Positions 51,457 to 60,081 of a stretch of 64,000 nt of DNA are shown here, one piece after another (the stretch's first letter is position 1; each line of letters starts with the position of its first letter). The stretch is from Bacteroidales bacterium (GTDB lineage: Bacteria > Bacteroidota > Bacteroidia > Bacteroidales > FEN-979), in assembly GCA_017882335.1 (NCBI GenBank), contig JADGPR010000005.1, positions 23,580 through 87,579 on the forward strand, written 5' to 3'. A model generated the notes under the pieces. It did no database searches. It was not told where the DNA came from and saw only the letters and a list, made by a program, of their open reading frames with translations. Position numbers and translations under genes: made by a program.

Positions 51457-52086
51457 TCAGATAAGGCCTTCTTCGATACAATAACTGAAAAGTTCGGAAT
51501 TATCTTTCAATTCAAGTTTTTCAAGAATATTGTTATTAAATACGCTGATGGTCTCCGGGTCAATTAAGAGCTGTTTAGAGATCTTATTAACTGATTTGCC
51601 GCATGCCATTGCGGTCATAACCTGAAATTCTATCAGTAAAAGATTCTCATATAAGAATTTCCGGAATTGATTTCCCGAATCTGAATCAGTCTTTTCTGTC
51701 AGGGCAGGGCTTAAATAAAGTCCACCGTTTGCAACTCTTCTGATAGCTTTTACGAGTTCTTCAGGAATTTTTTCTTTATGCACAAAACCAGAAGCGCCTG
51801 CTTTCAGGGATTTTATTGCATAAGCCTCTTCCGATAGAACGCTCAGGATAAGGATGGGTAGTAAGGGATACAATTTCCTTAGTTCGGCAGAAACTTCAAG
51901 GCCATTCATTCCCGGCATTGAAATATCCAGAATCACAGCATCCAGATCATTTTTTTTAACAAGATCCAGGGCTTCTAATCCATCTGATGCCTCACAGATA
52001 ACTTCCATATCTTCCTGGTCGGAAAGGGTCATTTTCAGACCACTCCTGATAAGCTTATGGTCATCTGCAATGAGGACCTTAATCAT
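51457..52086 (-). CDS. NarL/LuxR-type response regulator, HTH degenerate
   Basis: This 209-residue protein has an intact receiver domain (MIKVLIADDHKLIRSGLKMT; phospho-Asp in VILDISMPGMNGLEV). It is a paralog of the regulator at 53579. In the LuxR-type HTH the recognition helix reads ISVFNNNILEKLELK where the paralog has VSTYRSRILEKMDMK, so basic DNA-contacting residues are lost. DNA binding may be weak or changed. Its start overlaps the end of the kinase gene (ATGA-type, 4 bases). Confidence 0.9.
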   Translation of the reverse strand: MIKVLIADDHKLIRSGLKMTLSDQEDMEVICEASDGLEALDLVKKNDLDAVILDISMPGMNGLEVSAELRKLYPLLPILILSVLSEEAYAIKSLKAGASGFVHKEKIPEELVKAIRRVANGGLYLSPALTEKTDSDSGNQFRKFLYENLLLIEFQVMTAMACGKSVNKISKQLLIDPETISVFNNNILEKLELKDNSELFSYCIEEGLI

Positions 52087-52817
52087 TTCGTTTCGTTTTT
52101 AGGGATGGAAAGAACCACACTCACTCCACTTGACTCATCAACACTGAAATGTAAATTCCCGCCAAATACTTTAACTCTTTCATGCAATCCAACGAAACGG
52201 ATTGGATTCAATTCAAACAGATCGGTTTCATTTTGTCCACGCGCATCATCCAGGATTTCGATGACATAGGAATGTTGTTTGTCTGAGATCTTCACAGTAA
52301 GCATCGTGGTATTTGACTGACAAATAACATTGCTGATTGTTTCCTGGAATATTCTATAGACCTCAATACTGGAAACCTTATTAATTTCTATGCTTCGGGT
52401 TTCTTTTATTAAAACATATTTTAATCCCCGGGATGCTGCAAATTCCTTTAGAAACATTTCGATGGCAGGAACCAGGCCAAACTCGTCGAGGATACGTGGT
52501 CGTATATCCCTGGCGATTTTTTTAACCCCTTTCAAGGTACCGTCAATAATCCCGATCATTTCCGTTACCTGTTCCCGAAGCAAACTAACCTTTGCATCCG
52601 TGAGCGCACCATTCAAACCGTTGAAGATCCTATGGGCATAAATTTTTAACCCTGTCAGGCTTTGGCCAAGACTATCATGCAATTCACGGGAAAGATTTAC
52701 TTTTTCTTCCTCCCGTACTTTTTGCAGATGGCTGGCAAATTGTTTAAACCGTTCTCTCGAACTCAGAAGGGATTCTTCTGTTTCAACTTTTTGCTTGCCT
52801 GTTTGGGTTTGTAACAT
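52083..52817 (-). CDS. HisKA_3-type histidine kinase-like protein, probably degenerate
   Basis: The ATG at 52817 (MLQTQTGKQKVETEESLLSS) gives 244 residues; a TTG at 52871 is possible. There is no sensor or membrane segment. The dimerisation/phospho-acceptor helix is intact (LSRELHDSLGQSLTGLK). The ATP-binding motifs are eroded relative to its paralog at 54208: DDARGQ replaces DNGCGI, NPIRFVGL replaces KSLGLLGM, and SNVICQSN replaces TNIIRHAN. It may be a pseudokinase or a phosphatase of the regulator. Confidence 0.85.
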   Translation of the reverse strand: MLQTQTGKQKVETEESLLSSRERFKQFASHLQKVREEEKVNLSRELHDSLGQSLTGLKIYAHRIFNGLNGALTDAKVSLLREQVTEMIGIIDGTLKGVKKIARDIRPRILDEFGLVPAIEMFLKEFAASRGLKYVLIKETRSIEINKVSSIEVYRIFQETISNVICQSNTTMLTVKISDKQHSYVIEILDDARGQNETDLFELNPIRFVGLHERVKVFGGNLHFSVDESSGVSVVLSIPKNETK

Positions 52818-52905
52818 GATTTCGTTGACTATGAGGTCGGAGAGTTTCTTATGACAACAAAAGGTCGCCAAAATACAACGCTTTGCCGTATAGGAAATCT
52901 ATAAA

Positions 52906-53415
52906 TTAGTTATAATTAACAGTAACACTAAAGGACCCGGTGTAGGGACCGGCAAGCTGGCTACCAGCTACGTTAAGAGTACCTCCAACATAGAAATCAT
53001 CATCTCCACTACCATTAAGGGTTCTGGAAGTACCAGGGGCGTTAATGGTGAAGTCAGAGATGGTCATAGTACCGATTGCGACAGGGGTAAGTGGAAGTGT
53101 AACTGAATAGGCGCTGGAAGCGAGACCAGCGGCGGAAAATTTAGCTGCCGTCACGATACCGGTAACAATCGGGAGAGTTACACCACCGGAGGGCACACGG
53201 ATGGGAGTTCCGGAAGTGGCGGGTAAAAGAACCGTTCCAAGGTTCGCGTTCACTGCAATGTTACCAAAAGCCATAGCAACGGAACTTCCAATGGATAGCG
53301 GAGTAATGATGGTTGCAGAGGTGTTAGCAGTACCGGTAGTACCTTGCGCAAAAGAAGAAGCCACAAATCCTGAAAAGAGGATGATGAGGACTAAGATTTT
53401 TTTCATGTTTTTCAT
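52906..53415 (-). CDS. DUF4402 secreted protein (second of the operon)
   Basis: The ATG at 53415 (MKNMKKILVLIILFSGFVAS) opens a signal peptide; the second ATG at 53406 is also possible, while the longer frame to 53586 runs through regulatory DNA. The 169-residue protein carries DUF4402 strands: ATIITPLSIGSSVAMAFGNI, AYSVTLPLTPVAIG and the end YVGGTLNVAGSQLAGPYTGS-FSVTVNYN. It is probably an exported fibre or surface subunit. It lies between the two kinase/regulator pairs, with its own upstream palindromic sites. Confidence 0.92.
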   Translation of the reverse strand: MKNMKKILVLIILFSGFVASSFAQGTTGTANTSATIITPLSIGSSVAMAFGNIAVNANLGTVLLPATSGTPIRVPSGGVTLPIVTGIVTAAKFSAAGLASSAYSVTLPLTPVAIGTMTISDFTINAPGTSRTLNGSGDDDFYVGGTLNVAGSQLAGPYTGSFSVTVNYN

Positions 53416-53503
53416 TGTTGTTTGAATTTGTATTGGTTTATAATATTTTCCTATTGTTCTGTTTGATTGATGCGGCAAAATTGCGACTAATCGTGGAGGT
53501 AGG

Positions 53504-53569
53504 TTGTAAGACAAACGATCTTTATCCTGTAGGACAATGGATGAAAATGTTGTAGGTGTTTGTCCTACA
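53504..53569. promoter_or_regulatory. Inverted and direct TGTAGGACAA half-sites upstream of the second DUF4402 gene
   Basis: TTGTAAGACAA (53504-53514), TGTAGGACAA (53528-53537), TTGTAGG (53550-53556) and TTGTCCTACA (53560-53569) lie in the 163-base gap before the DUF4402 start. The second and fourth are exact 10-base inverted copies, and TGTAGG/CCTACA also form a close dyad at 53551-53569. Such half-sites suit a NarL-type dimer, and the cluster encodes two NarL-type regulators. Binding is untested. Confidence 0.5.
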
Positions 53570-53578
53570 TAAATCAAG

Positions 53579-54211
53579 TCATTCAACCAATCCTTCTTTT
53601 ATACAATAATTGGTAAGTTCTGAATTGTTTTTCATATCCATTTTTTCAAGTATCCTCGACCGGTAAGTACTCACTGTTTTAACGCTGATGCAAAGGGCGG
53701 CTCCGATCTCGGTGACTGTTTTCCCTGAAGCAATCAGGCACATGATCTGGAATTCCCTGAAGGACAGGTTCTCGTGAAGGATTTTTATGACGGGGTTTTT
53801 AACATCTCCGGCAAATTTTTCTGCCAGGGTGGAACTTACATAGAGTCCGCCACAAGCGACTTTTCTGATGGCTTTTACCAGTTCTTCCGTAATGGTTTCT
53901 TTATGAAGGAATCCATTGGCACCTGCCCTGAATGTTTTTGCAGCATATACGTCTTCAGAAAGAACGCTCATAATAAGTACCGGCAGGGAAGGATATAGGT
54001 TTCTGATCTGGACCAGTGCTTCAAGACCGCTCAAGCCGGGCATCGAAATATCGAGGATCACAACATCCACGGTATTTTTCTTTAGTAAATCCAGAACTTC
54101 AATACCGTTGGAAGCTTCGCAAATTACCTTCATATCGGATTGATCTGCAATTGTAAATTTCAGTCCTGTCCTTACAATAGGATGATCATCGGCAATGAGA
54201 ATATTTATCAT
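53579..54211 (-). CDS. NarL/LuxR-type response regulator
   Basis: This 210-residue protein has a receiver domain with phospho-Asp in VVILDISMPGLSGLEALV and Lys-containing FLHKETITEELVKAIRKVA. The HTH is intact (FREFQIMCLIASGKTVTEIG, CISVKTVSTYRSRILEKM). It pairs with the PAS kinase: the two genes overlap by 4 bases. It probably controls the DUF4402 genes, since regulatory half-sites lie just downstream before the second one. About half its residues match the regulator at 51457 by eye, so the two pairs look duplicated. Confidence 0.95.
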   Translation of the reverse strand: MINILIADDHPIVRTGLKFTIADQSDMKVICEASNGIEVLDLLKKNTVDVVILDISMPGLSGLEALVQIRNLYPSLPVLIMSVLSEDVYAAKTFRAGANGFLHKETITEELVKAIRKVACGGLYVSSTLAEKFAGDVKNPVIKILHENLSFREFQIMCLIASGKTVTEIGAALCISVKTVSTYRSRILEKMDMKNNSELTNYCIKEGLVE

Positions 54212-56847
54212 GTTTTATTTGTTTTTTTGGGGAAGGTTAACACGACTTTTGTGCCTTTACCTTCTACGCCGGTTATTTCCAGGTTACCGCCAAAGACCTG
54301 GGATCTTTCTTTCATGCCGAGCAAACCCAATGATTTAATCTTGGAAATATCAGTTTCTTTGATTCCGCACCCATTGTCTTCCACCTCAAGAATATATGAA
54401 TTCATCTTTGCATTAACCCTGACGATGATCTTTGTCGCATTTGCATGTCGAATGATATTCGTACATGCTTCCTGGAAGATCCGGAATACTTCAATCGAAT
54501 GAGCGGGATCCATTTCGACAGTATGGATCATTTTAATGAATTCATACTTAATGCTTGTTTGTTTCGTGATTTCCCGGATATGGGATTCAATTGCCGGGAT
54601 GAGTCCAACCTCATCGAGGATAGGTGGCCTTAGGTCTTTTGCAATCTTTCTCACCTGCTGCATAATGCTATCAATAATCCCGAGTACTTCTTTGGCTTGG
54701 TTACGGACATTATCAAAATTTTTCCCTAAAAGTTCGGAGTTGAGTTTATTGGAAATATTGAAGGCATACATTTTTAATCCGGTAAGGCTTTGACCAAGGC
54801 TGTCGTGTAATTCTCTTGAGATATGTACTCTTTCTTCCTCGCGAACAGTTTGCAGGTGTTGTGCAAAATGTTTCAATTGTTCGTGCGAGTTTCTCAGAGA
54901 TTCTTCGATCTCCATGCGTTCGGAGATGTCAGCAACAAGGGATACAATCCCAATCACATGACCTTTATGGTCGGTGATGGCTGTATCGTGCCATTCGCAG
55001 GTAATGGTCCGGCCGTCTTTTGTTTGATTTGCGTTAATGGTTGATATTCCCCCCTCCGCCCGCAGGATATCCCTCCACAATTTATTCCTTTCTTCCAGGT
55101 CTTCTTCCTTCACAAAAAGTTTTCCTATATGTTGTCCGATTGCCTCCTTGGCCGTAAATCCGAATATTCTTTCGGCAGAAGGATTCCACGATGTAATCAT
55201 GAAGCTGGTATCGCACTCAATGAATCCGACAATGGTCTGTTCAACCATGAGTTCGAGCCGCTGTTGTGATTCAGCGATGATTTTTTTTGCAAGCTGACGT
55301 TCTGTAATATCAAGAAGGACAGTCAATACGCAGGGTTCTCCGCCAAGTTCAAAAACTTCAGCAGATAAGAGACAAATGCGATTATCTCCGTTCTTTATTT
55401 GGATCGTGATTTCCTGGTTTCGTACATGGCCCTTATTGGTCAGGTTGTGAATGATCATTTTTAAATCCTGGAGATCATGAAAAACGGGTAATTTCAGGAG
55501 TGAACGATCCTTGAGTTCCTCTTTGGTGAAACCGGTTTGCTCTTCAAACGATTCATTAACCTCAATGATTTGAGCGTTTTTTAAAGTAGTGATGCAAATA
55601 GGGACAGGGCTGTTATGAAATGCCTTGGAAAATTTCTCTTCTGATTTTAGTAATACTTCTGCTGCCTCTATAGCCAGCCGGAGTTTTTCTGCCTTTCTCC
55701 TTTCAGTGATGTCGCGGATAATGGATGCAACTCCGACAATTTCTCCCATCAGGTTCCGTATGGGAGATATGGTGAGGGAAACCTCAAATTCACTCCCATC
55801 TTTTTTCCTGCGTTTTGTTCTATAAAGTTTGATATGTTCACCATTCCTGATTTTTTCCACTAAAAGTGCTTCCTCTTCCTGGTCTTGATCGTTAATTAAT
55901 ATCGAAATGGGTTTACCGATAATTTCATATGAGGAATAGCCGAAAACATTTTCTGCTCCTTTATTCCAGCTTGAGATGATCCCATCCAGTGTCATTCCGA
56001 TAATCGCATCATCGGATGATTCGACTATTGATGCCAGTTTCAGGGATGTTTCTTCTGTCCGTTTTAGTTCGGTAATATTCCTGAAAACACCAAAATTTCC
56101 GGTATGATTTCCTTCCCTGTCGACTTGCGGTGTTGCTGTTACCAGGAGGTTTCTAACTTCGCCCGCAGGTGTTATAATATCCACTTCGTAAGTAGATTTT
56201 ACCAGCTGTGACCGCTTCTTTGTTTCTTCCAGGATCTTTTGGAATTGTTCCGGGACAATGAAATCCTTTAAATTCCGGTTTGCTAAACCACTGGGCGCGA
56301 CTCCAAAAATTTGTTCAGCAACAGGGTTCGTCAGGATAAAATTCTCATCCTTATCGACGATGCCAATTCCTTCGCCATGGTTTTCAATAAACAGCCGGTA
56401 ATTCTCCTTACTTTCTTTATATGCCCCATCCAACATTTTTTCCTGTGTCATATCCTTAAAAAAGAGACAATATCCTTCAATCTCGCCGTCGTTATTAAAG
56501 TATGGATTCCAGGATAAGACTACGTGGATTTCTTTGCCGGTTTTTGATCTCAAAATGGTCTTTAACTGATCAATCTTTTTGTATCCTGAATCTGAAAAAA
56601 TATTTTTAAGTAAGGAGCGCTCTGCATGATCAATAAGAATAAGATACTTGCTTCCGGTCAGTTCATCTTTTGAAAACCCCGATAATCTGCATATAGATTG
56701 GTTTGCATAAGTAATCCTGCCACCTTTATCAAGAATGACAGCTCCGTCAATCATGCTTTCTACCATGAAGCTGAAAAGTTCAGGTTGCGCATTAACCCCA
56801 CGATCAATTTCATGCACTGATCCGGTAGGTGTGGTTTTGGTTTTCAT
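54208..56847 (-). CDS. Multi-PAS HisKA_3 histidine kinase
   Basis: This 879-residue cytoplasmic kinase has about five tandem PAS domains (for example MVESMIDGAVILDKGGRITY, RLFIENHGEGIGIVDKDENF, KAFHNSPVPICITTLKNAQI), no evident membrane helix and then a HisKA_3 domain with HISRELHDSLGQSLTGLK. The HATPase motifs are intact (ACTNIIRHANATK, VEDNGCGIKE, SLGLLGMKER). It would sense internal redox or ligand signals and phosphorylate the regulator that follows. The ATG overlaps the usher stop by 4 bases. Confidence 0.94.
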   Translation of the reverse strand: MKTKTTPTGSVHEIDRGVNAQPELFSFMVESMIDGAVILDKGGRITYANQSICRLSGFSKDELTGSKYLILIDHAERSLLKNIFSDSGYKKIDQLKTILRSKTGKEIHVVLSWNPYFNNDGEIEGYCLFFKDMTQEKMLDGAYKESKENYRLFIENHGEGIGIVDKDENFILTNPVAEQIFGVAPSGLANRNLKDFIVPEQFQKILEETKKRSQLVKSTYEVDIITPAGEVRNLLVTATPQVDREGNHTGNFGVFRNITELKRTEETSLKLASIVESSDDAIIGMTLDGIISSWNKGAENVFGYSSYEIIGKPISILINDQDQEEEALLVEKIRNGEHIKLYRTKRRKKDGSEFEVSLTISPIRNLMGEIVGVASIIRDITERRKAEKLRLAIEAAEVLLKSEEKFSKAFHNSPVPICITTLKNAQIIEVNESFEEQTGFTKEELKDRSLLKLPVFHDLQDLKMIIHNLTNKGHVRNQEITIQIKNGDNRICLLSAEVFELGGEPCVLTVLLDITERQLAKKIIAESQQRLELMVEQTIVGFIECDTSFMITSWNPSAERIFGFTAKEAIGQHIGKLFVKEEDLEERNKLWRDILRAEGGISTINANQTKDGRTITCEWHDTAITDHKGHVIGIVSLVADISERMEIEESLRNSHEQLKHFAQHLQTVREEERVHISRELHDSLGQSLTGLKMYAFNISNKLNSELLGKNFDNVRNQAKEVLGIIDSIMQQVRKIAKDLRPPILDEVGLIPAIESHIREITKQTSIKYEFIKMIHTVEMDPAHSIEVFRIFQEACTNIIRHANATKIIVRVNAKMNSYILEVEDNGCGIKETDISKIKSLGLLGMKERSQVFGGNLEITGVEGKGTKVVLTFPKKTNKT

Positions 56848-59519
56848 TTTTTCGGTAGTTGTATTTGTGGCGGTTTTTCCCCTTCGCCTGTTTTTTGTTG
56901 AACCTTTGGTGTTGTATCTTCAATCATGGGTTGGATGATAAATTCAAGTCCGTCGACCACATCTCCGTCCTTTGATTTTTTAATTGTAAAAGGGATCGAA
57001 GGAGGAGAAACTTTCATGTTCAACTTATGAAGCTGGTTTGTATCGATAGTTGCAAAATAGTTTCCCGGTGGAAGACCGAGGTAATTAAAGTAGCCATCCG
57101 GTTCTGTTACAGTTTTACCCCAAAGGGTTGAATCCCTGCTATAAAACCGCAGAATCACTCGTCCTTGTCCTTTTTGCCCGAGGTTCTCCTTTAAATAAAC
57201 CATTCCTGCCACTTCTCCAACAACGGCAATAGGCACTTCAATTAATTTGAACGAGTTCGGGTCAATACTGACGACCATAACCGGGTTATGGATTTTCCAT
57301 GCAATGTTGTCAAAGCTGGTACGCGTTATTTCCACGATATAATTGACATAGGGTTCAAGGTTGAAAACCCTGACCGCACTGTCCTTTTTATTTTGTTCAA
57401 TTCGTCCGCCGGTCATACGAATATCCAACCCATAGACTTTTGGTTCATCCTTATCGCGATGGCCGTTGCAGTTGTAATCGAGGTAAGGAACTATGACAAT
57501 TCCTCCACGGCCGACATTACTGCTGTTATTGGCTGAAAAATAATTTGTTTTGAAATCGAGGGACAATCCACCCCTTGCTGATTCCACAAGGGTTGTTACT
57601 TTGTTATTCTGACGTAAAAGGAATCCGGTTTGTGCAAAAGAAAAATCATACCGGATGCCAAATTGAGTGTTGCTGATATTGCTCGAAAAATTCCGTTCAT
57701 AGGATGCATTTACGGAACCATTTCTGAAGATCCGTTTTTCCAGTTCGCATTTAACGGAGATGAACCGGTTAAGGTTGTAATCATATTGTACCTGTGGGGT
57801 CACTGTAAATCCCTTCGGAAGCCTGTATCCGAGAGAGAGATTGCTGTAAACAGTTGGTTTGGCAGGCCCTGAGAATAATGCATACGTAGTAAAATTCGTG
57901 CTTATACCGAAAAAACCGCCGGAAAGAAGAAACTCCGCAGTAGTATATTGTGAGATTGGGAGAATGATCTGATCGAGGGTTAATCGCATATAAGAAGAGA
58001 AATTCCTGCCGCGTACCGGATAGGAGAGGATTGCCTTGCGTTCTTCGAGGTAGTTGAAATTAATTGCAGTCTGTCCGGGAACGTATTTAATATAATTCAG
58101 GTCTATCTGAAAATTGGAACGAAGCCGGTAGCTCATGATACCTTTCCATCTAACGCCATAGGTGTATTCGCCTGTGATAAGCAGGCTTGAGGCAAGTCTC
58201 AATGAAAAGTTGAGAAACGGCATGGTATTACCGGATGTGACAGAAGAAAGATATTCGACACCACCACCGATCGTCAGCCTCCGGCTCAGTCCATAGTTCA
58301 GGTTAGCCTTTGCAAACCGGCTGCCTGCAGCATCTTCAACGACCCCTCCGCTGACAGTATATTCTACCTCTTTTGCGGGTAGGAAATTAAAAGGTATGCT
58401 GATGCTTTTTACGCTGGCCATTTCTTCTCCGTAAGGGCCATAAAATCTCAGCTTGACTTCAGTATTCCCGTAAACCATCGGGACCTCAAACTGAAAAAAA
58501 CCGGAAGCATCGGCCTTTGTAAAATTTACAAGTGCATTGTTCACATACAATTCGACCGTCCATCCGGGTTTGGTATGATCTGCCAATGTATAAGTGCCGA
58601 ATGAAAGCCGGTATGTTGTTGGAGTGTTGGTAACCTGTACACCAACAACAGGTGCATAGATCGAAGAAGTTGCCTGTGAACTAATCTTTCCGGCGATGGC
58701 TTGTTTGAGAAAATGAAAATCATTGTTGGCAAACCGCCACAGGTATTGTTGCTGACGCTCGGTAAATGGTTCGCTGGTGCTGTAATTCAGGAACACATTG
58801 GCTTCACCTCCGGCGATGATCCCTCCGAGGCCGAGGTTAACCCTCGTATCGGCCGGACCTTTGATTTGCTGCGTTCCAATAACAGACCAGTCGGTCATTC
58901 CAAAATGAAAAACCGGATATCCCCGTTTGATAATAGTATCTGCTTTCACCTTGCCTTTCAGCCTGTTCATGTTATTCCGGATCTGCTCAAGTCTTAATTC
59001 TTTGATCACCGGGAGTTCCAGTTGCGTAGTAAGATTTACGGTGAGACTGCGAAAGTTGAATTTACATTCCAACCCAAAAATGTCGCCGAAATAATTTATC
59101 CTCAGGTAAAGATCCGTTTCAGTACGAACCAGGTCGTTGGGTTTTAATTCATAAACTTTACCAAGATATGTGATCCTGGAATTCTGATAGTCGATAAAGT
59201 AAGAAGCTATTGGATTGATAAAAAAACCCGAAACAGTATCAAACCTCCCGGAAGGAGTATTTTTTATTTTAAGGACCTCGAACATATCTGTTACCGGTAA
59301 AAAGATTTCCTGGTTGCGAATTATTGCAGGAATTTCAATAGTCCCCAATTGCTGAATATTCATGAGTATGGAGATTTCTTCATAATCGTTTTCATTCTGG
59401 GCCTGAGCAGGAATTGCAGGCAGCAGAAAACAAAACAGCCAAACAGCCCCGCAACCCAACGGAAAAATTAATTTCTGCCAAAAAACCAGGTTAAAGAGAT
59501 AGAAAAGATTACCAGTCAA
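56844..59519 (-). CDS. Usher-like outer-membrane protein with C-terminal regulatory-like domains
   Basis: This 891-residue protein probably starts at a TTG (59519); no in-frame ATG gives a signal peptide. The leader ends PAIPAQAQ. The middle shows fimbrial-usher-like features: GWTVELYVNNALVNFTKADA, FQFEVPMVYGNTEVKLRFYG and many alternating barrel strands (GLSRRLTIGGGVEYLSSV, MSYRLRSNFQIDLNYIKYVP). After the barrel an EF-hand-like loop (DYNCNGHRDKDE) and a carboxypeptidase-regulatory-like domain (GEVAGMVYLKENL, PDGYFNYLGLPPGNYFATID) follow. Ushers export and assemble pilin-like subunits; here DUF4402 proteins are the candidates. No PapD-type chaperone gene is visible. Confidence 0.75.
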   Translation of the reverse strand: MTGNLFYLFNLVFWQKLIFPLGCGAVWLFCFLLPAIPAQAQNENDYEEISILMNIQQLGTIEIPAIIRNQEIFLPVTDMFEVLKIKNTPSGRFDTVSGFFINPIASYFIDYQNSRITYLGKVYELKPNDLVRTETDLYLRINYFGDIFGLECKFNFRSLTVNLTTQLELPVIKELRLEQIRNNMNRLKGKVKADTIIKRGYPVFHFGMTDWSVIGTQQIKGPADTRVNLGLGGIIAGGEANVFLNYSTSEPFTERQQQYLWRFANNDFHFLKQAIAGKISSQATSSIYAPVVGVQVTNTPTTYRLSFGTYTLADHTKPGWTVELYVNNALVNFTKADASGFFQFEVPMVYGNTEVKLRFYGPYGEEMASVKSISIPFNFLPAKEVEYTVSGGVVEDAAGSRFAKANLNYGLSRRLTIGGGVEYLSSVTSGNTMPFLNFSLRLASSLLITGEYTYGVRWKGIMSYRLRSNFQIDLNYIKYVPGQTAINFNYLEERKAILSYPVRGRNFSSYMRLTLDQIILPISQYTTAEFLLSGGFFGISTNFTTYALFSGPAKPTVYSNLSLGYRLPKGFTVTPQVQYDYNLNRFISVKCELEKRIFRNGSVNASYERNFSSNISNTQFGIRYDFSFAQTGFLLRQNNKVTTLVESARGGLSLDFKTNYFSANNSSNVGRGGIVIVPYLDYNCNGHRDKDEPKVYGLDIRMTGGRIEQNKKDSAVRVFNLEPYVNYIVEITRTSFDNIAWKIHNPVMVVSIDPNSFKLIEVPIAVVGEVAGMVYLKENLGQKGQGRVILRFYSRDSTLWGKTVTEPDGYFNYLGLPPGNYFATIDTNQLHKLNMKVSPPSIPFTIKKSKDGDVVDGLEFIIQPMIEDTTPKVQQKTGEGEKPPQIQLPKK

Positions 59520-59556
59520 GGGGGTTTTTCTTGTTAGTTGTTTCTATTCCATCTAT

Positions 59557-60081
59557 CTATTCCTGGTTAAACGTCACTGAAAAAGTCCCGCTATATGCCC
59601 CCGGAGGATTGTGGCCCGTTGTTCCTATGGTCAGTGTTCCACCAATGCGAATCTGATTGCGGCTTGGTGGATTTGCTGTTGTTACAAATGGTGATTGTGG
59701 ATCTGAACCCCCGATATGCATCGTAAGGGTACCCCCGTTACTACCGGCCAGGGTCGCATCAGGCCCAAAAGCTAACGATATGACTGTCCCGGGAAGAACT
59801 TCGATTTCAAAAATTGCCGGTAAGACATTGTAACCCAAGTTGACCAATAGTATGCTACCAGTTGCTGAACGAGATCCATTCGGATAAACAATCACGGTTC
59901 CGTAAGTCCCTTCCTGAATAAAAGCGCCAAAATTAATGTCCTGATAGTGAGAAACCTGCATGGGTCGCGGAGGATGAGGCTGACCAAATAATGGCAACTG
60001 ACTCATCAGGAATACAAGGATTCCACAGAATGGAAAAATGAGATACTTATTTCTGTATGAGTTCATCCTGGTCATCATCAT
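59557..60081 (-). CDS. DUF4402 secreted protein (first of the operon)
   Basis: This 174-residue protein has a signal-peptide-like start (YLIFPFCGILVFLMSQLPLF) and the DUF4402 pattern HYQDINFGAFIQEGTYGTVI, GSRSATGSILLVNLG, and the end RIGGTLTIGTTGHNPPGAYS-GTFSVTFNQE. It follows the giant T9SS protein with a 4-base ATGA overlap; three consecutive ATG codons offer alternative starts. It precedes the usher-like gene by 37 bases. It is probably a fibre subunit or an adhesin-type tip. Confidence 0.9.
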   Translation of the reverse strand: MMMTRMNSYRNKYLIFPFCGILVFLMSQLPLFGQPHPPRPMQVSHYQDINFGAFIQEGTYGTVIVYPNGSRSATGSILLVNLGYNVLPAIFEIEVLPGTVISLAFGPDATLAGSNGGTLTMHIGGSDPQSPFVTTANPPSRNQIRIGGTLTIGTTGHNPPGAYSGTFSVTFNQE

